This document shows positions 60,860-64,000 of a DNA stretch of 64,000 nt, in pieces. The translations under genes were made by a program, and so were the position numbers. Source of the DNA: Panax quinquefolius (lineage: Eukaryota > Streptophyta > Magnoliopsida > Apiales > Araliaceae); assembly GCA_020205615.1 (NCBI GenBank), contig CM035168.1, forward strand, positions 122,349,573 to 122,413,572, read 5' to 3'. The stretch's first letter is position 1. Every line of letters begins with the position of its first letter. The notes under the pieces are model-generated. The model made no database searches. It worked only from the letters and a program-made list of their open reading frames with translations, and was not told the DNA's origin.

Positions 60860-63800
60860 GTCGAAGAGGTAAGGATACCTTGATTTCATTTTGATTCTAA
60901 CTCCCAAGTCATTTCCTCAACATCGTGGTTCCTCCACAAAACTTTGACTTGAGGTATAACCTGGAGCGTAGAATATGTTCCTTCTTATCAAAATTTGAAC
61001 AGGAACCTCTTCATACGTCAAATCTTCCGCTATTTCGCGTCGATTCTAACTCAATAATATGGTTCGGGTCTTTCACATATTTACGTAACATAGATATGTG
61101 AAAACGTTATGAACACGAGACATATTTGGTGGTAAAAGCGAGTCTATAGGCCACAGTTCCTACTCGATCGAGGATTAAAATGGATGGATGAATCGAGGGT
61201 TAAGTTTTCTCTCTTTCCAAATCTTGTAACTCCTTTCCATGGAGTGACTCTTAACAACACATGATCTCCTATATCGAATTCCACGTCCTTTCGATGAAGA
61301 TCAAGATAACTCTTTTGTCGATTTTGTGAGGTTTTTATACGTTGTCGATCGTTTGAATCTTTTCCGTAGTCATACGTACATTCAACTCTGGTCCCAACAA
61401 CGTTGCTTCACCCACCTCATCCCAAAGATAATCGAGAAGCGACACTTTCTTCCATACAACGCTTGAATGGAGCCATGCCAATACTTGCTTGATAATTGTT
61501 GTTGTAGGGAAAACTCCACCAATGGTAAGAACTTGTCCCAACTCCCTTGAAATCAAGGACACGAGTCTTAATAGATCTTCAAGAGTTTGAATAGTCCTCT
61601 CCATTGTCCAGGTAAAATGTCGAGGATGATATCGCCGAGCTAAATCGTGAAAGTCTGTGCCCATAGCTTTTTGCAAACTAACCCAAAATCGTGAAGTGAA
61701 TCTCTGGGTCTCGATCGGAAACTATGGATCTGCTAAGATACCATGCGATCTTACAATCTCGTTTATGTACATACGAAGCAAGACGTTCAAGTGTATAAGT
61801 TTCTCGTATCGGAAGAAATGAGCGGAGACTTGGTCAACCTATCAACAATGACCCAAATCACATCAATGCCTTGAGAAACCTTAGGAAGACCTTAAGAACT
61901 TGAAATCCATGGTAATGTGCTCCCACTTCCATTCCGGAATTTCAAGTGGTTGCAATGGACCTTTTGGTACTTAATGCTCCGCTTTTAACTCGTTGACAAG
62001 TTAGACACCTTGAGATAAACGGTGCTATCTCTCTTCATATTGCTCCACCAAAATGTATGATGAATATCATGATACATTTTGGTACTCCTGAGATGGATTG
62101 CAAATGGTGTGTTGTGCGCCTCCATCATGATATTATACTTTAAATCGTGGTCGTTAGAACACAAAGTCCGGAGTTGACTCAAGTATTCCTTCTTCATCGA
62201 TTCTTGCTTCCAAGATATAGCACCTTCTTGAACTTTCTTCCTCATAACGCATCGCCTGTGTCCAGTAGCTTCGAAAGCCTTTAACTTTATCAATTAAAGT
62301 CGGTTCTACCTTATATACTCGCTATCATCACACATGCGTCCACGAGTCTTTAATTCTATCTCCATCCTTTGCAAGTCACACAAATGGGCCTTTGCGTTGA
62401 CAATATCGCACTCGTACTTGCATATGATTTTCTACTCAATCGCCACCTACCACGTTCGCTTTTTCAGGATGGTATTGGATGGTATGATCATAATCTTTCA
62501 AGCAGATTCAAGCCAACGTCGTTGTCGATGTTGAGTTCCTTTTGAGTGAAGAAATATTTGAGGCTTTTATGATCCGTAAAGATCTCCACTTTCTCCCCAT
62601 ACAAGTAATGCCTCCAAATTTTAAAGGTGATGACAACGGTGCCAACTCTAGATCATGAGTAGGATAATTCCTCTCATATTCTTTGAGTTGTCGAGGCATA
62701 AAGCTATAACTTTTCCATGTTGCATAAGAACACATCCCAACCTTTTTGCTCGAAGCATCACCATGTAGATGACAAATCCTCCGAGCAGGATGGTATTGTC
62801 GAGCGAGGTCTTTGAAATAAGTCTCCTCGAGTTCTTGAAAACTCTTCTCACATTCTTCGCTCCAATAGAACTTTGTATCTTTCCGAGTCATTTGAGTCGA
62901 TGGAATAGCGATTCGAGAAAATCCTTCCACGAATCTCCGATAATAACCAAATTTAAACCGAGAAAGCTACGTACTTGATCATCGATTTAAGTTGTTCCCA
63001 ACTTTGAATAGCTTGATCTTTCTTTGGTCAACAGATATTCCATGACTTGATACCACGTGCCCAAGGAATGCTACTTCTTCAAGCCGAACTCGCATTTCTT
63101 CAACTTGGCATAAAGCTTATATTCACGAAGCTTTTTGAGTGTCGACCTCAAGTGTTGCTTCATGATCTTCACCGGCTTTTGGAATAAATAAGGATGTCAT
63201 CAATAAAGACGACCACAAAGTGATCTAAATATTCCTTGAATACTCGGTTCATCATATCCATGAAGGCAAAGAGGAGCATTAGTCAATCCAAAGGACATGA
63301 CTAGGAATTCATAATGCCCCGTCTTAGGAGTTAAAGCCGTCTTTGGAATGTCGTGGTTCTAATCTTCAATTGGTGATATCCTAACGAAGATCAATCTTTG
63401 AAAAGAATTTGGCTCCTTTGTTGGTCAAACGAGGTCATCAATACGTGGCAATGGATACCTATTTTTGATGGTGACATGATTCAACTCCCGATAATCAATA
63501 CAAAGTCGCATACTCCCATCTTTCTTCTTCACGAATAGAACAGGAGCACCCCAAGGAGAAGTACTAGGACGAATAAAGCCAATGTCTAACAATTCCTGCA
63601 GTTGGGTCTTTAACTCCTGAAGTTCAATAGGAGCCATTCGATATGGGGCTTTGGAAATAGGTTTTGTACCGGGTTCAAGGTCGATACAAAATTCAATTTC
63701 ACGCTCTCGGGGTAGGCCAGGAAGTTCTTCGGGGAATACGTCAGGAAATTTATTAACAATAGGAATATCGTTTAAAACTGACGTATTTTTATTTAAATCT

Positions 63801-64000
63801 GTGACATGAGCTAAGAAAGCTTGACATCCGTTTTTCAATAAACGAATAGCTTTATGGCTTGAGATGACCGTGATTGATTTTAATGGTTTGGTCGTTTGAA
63901 TTCGCATAATAGGTTGATTAGGAATATGAAAGCTAACAACCTTACGAAAACAATCAATTTTTGCATGATAAGTAGTTAACCAATCAATCCCTAGAATCAC
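60860..64000 (-). pseudogene. Gypsy pol of the minus-strand element (protease end, RT, RNase H, integrase, chromodomain)
   Basis: 63425-64000 is open for 191 codons: [16 protein letters not shown] (protease C-end), then [20 protein letters not shown] and RT start [20 protein letters not shown]. Catalytic FIDD is kept near 63200. RNase H lies at 62510-62800 (broken). Integrase pieces are at 61985-62290 and 61335-61676 (LQKAMGTDFHDLARRYHP, WDEVGEATLLGPEL). A chromodomain-like end lies at about 60880-60960 (VKVLWRNHDVEEMTWEL). Frameshifts separate the blocks. The terminal chromodomain points to a plant chromovirus of Tekay/Del type; clade assignment is inference. Confidence 0.85.

Larger units (their letters stand above)
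58293..64000 (-). mobile_element. Minus-strand Ty3/gypsy chromovirus-like element, 5' part beyond window
   Basis: A 3' LTR, PPT and most of pol lie on the minus strand. It is inserted in the integrase of the plus-strand element. It belongs to the same family: the protease-RT linker and LTR sequences match those at 56.3 kb and 22.5 kb closely. The right end, gag and 5' LTR are outside the window. Confidence 0.88.

Overview
This is nuclear DNA of a flowering plant, most likely a eudicot. The evidence is AT-rich, intron-rich single genes of plant type (a three-repeat MYB3R factor, a 377-residue plant actin with introns at the classic plant positions, type 2 metallothionein, TIM9, ALG10), a tRNA-Lys, and large nested LTR retrotransposons with plant MULEs and Stowaway-like MITEs. 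I cannot name the species from sequence alone. No prokaryotic system, CRISPR array or operon is present.

Layout: 1-6.9 kb holds a MYB3R gene on the minus strand, cut by the left window edge, with short repeat relics in its introns. 6.9-7.3 kb is a CG-richer block with an AACGG cluster and a possible orphan first exon on the plus strand. 7.9-25.4 kb is a nested retrotransposon cluster: a Ty3/gypsy LTR broken by a decayed Ty1/copia element (paired LTRs, PBS, PPT), then a gypsy internal remnant and a nearly complete second gypsy LTR. 25.5-34.3 kb carries a Stowaway-like MITE, TIM9, an MT2 metallothionein, two gene relics (FAR1/MULE SWIM finger and metallothionein exon 1) and tRNA-Lys(CUU). 34.4-41.7 kb is ALG10 (8 coding exons), with a 2.3 kb Pack-MULE-like element in its fourth intron. 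44.6-47.5 kb is an actin gene with a leader intron. A second Pack-MULE-like element (47.8-49.9 kb) sits about 300 bp upstream of the actin leader exon. 50-54.3 kb is gene-poor and microsatellite-rich. 54.4-64 kb holds a plus-strand gypsy polyprotein relic that is broken inside integrase by a minus-strand gypsy element, which runs off the right edge.

The five protein genes are unrelated housekeeping or stress functions: cell-cycle transcription, mitochondrial import, metal binding, N-glycan assembly and cytoskeleton. All are on the minus strand and all look intact; exon phases were checked by joining codons across each splice site. They do not form a functional cluster. The notable biology is the mobile DNA: two MULE-type elements with clear target-site duplications and captured host gene fragments (C2H2 zinc finger, YGSG-rich protein, receptor-kinase catalytic core), and three copies of one gypsy LTR family that carry variable internal minisatellites.
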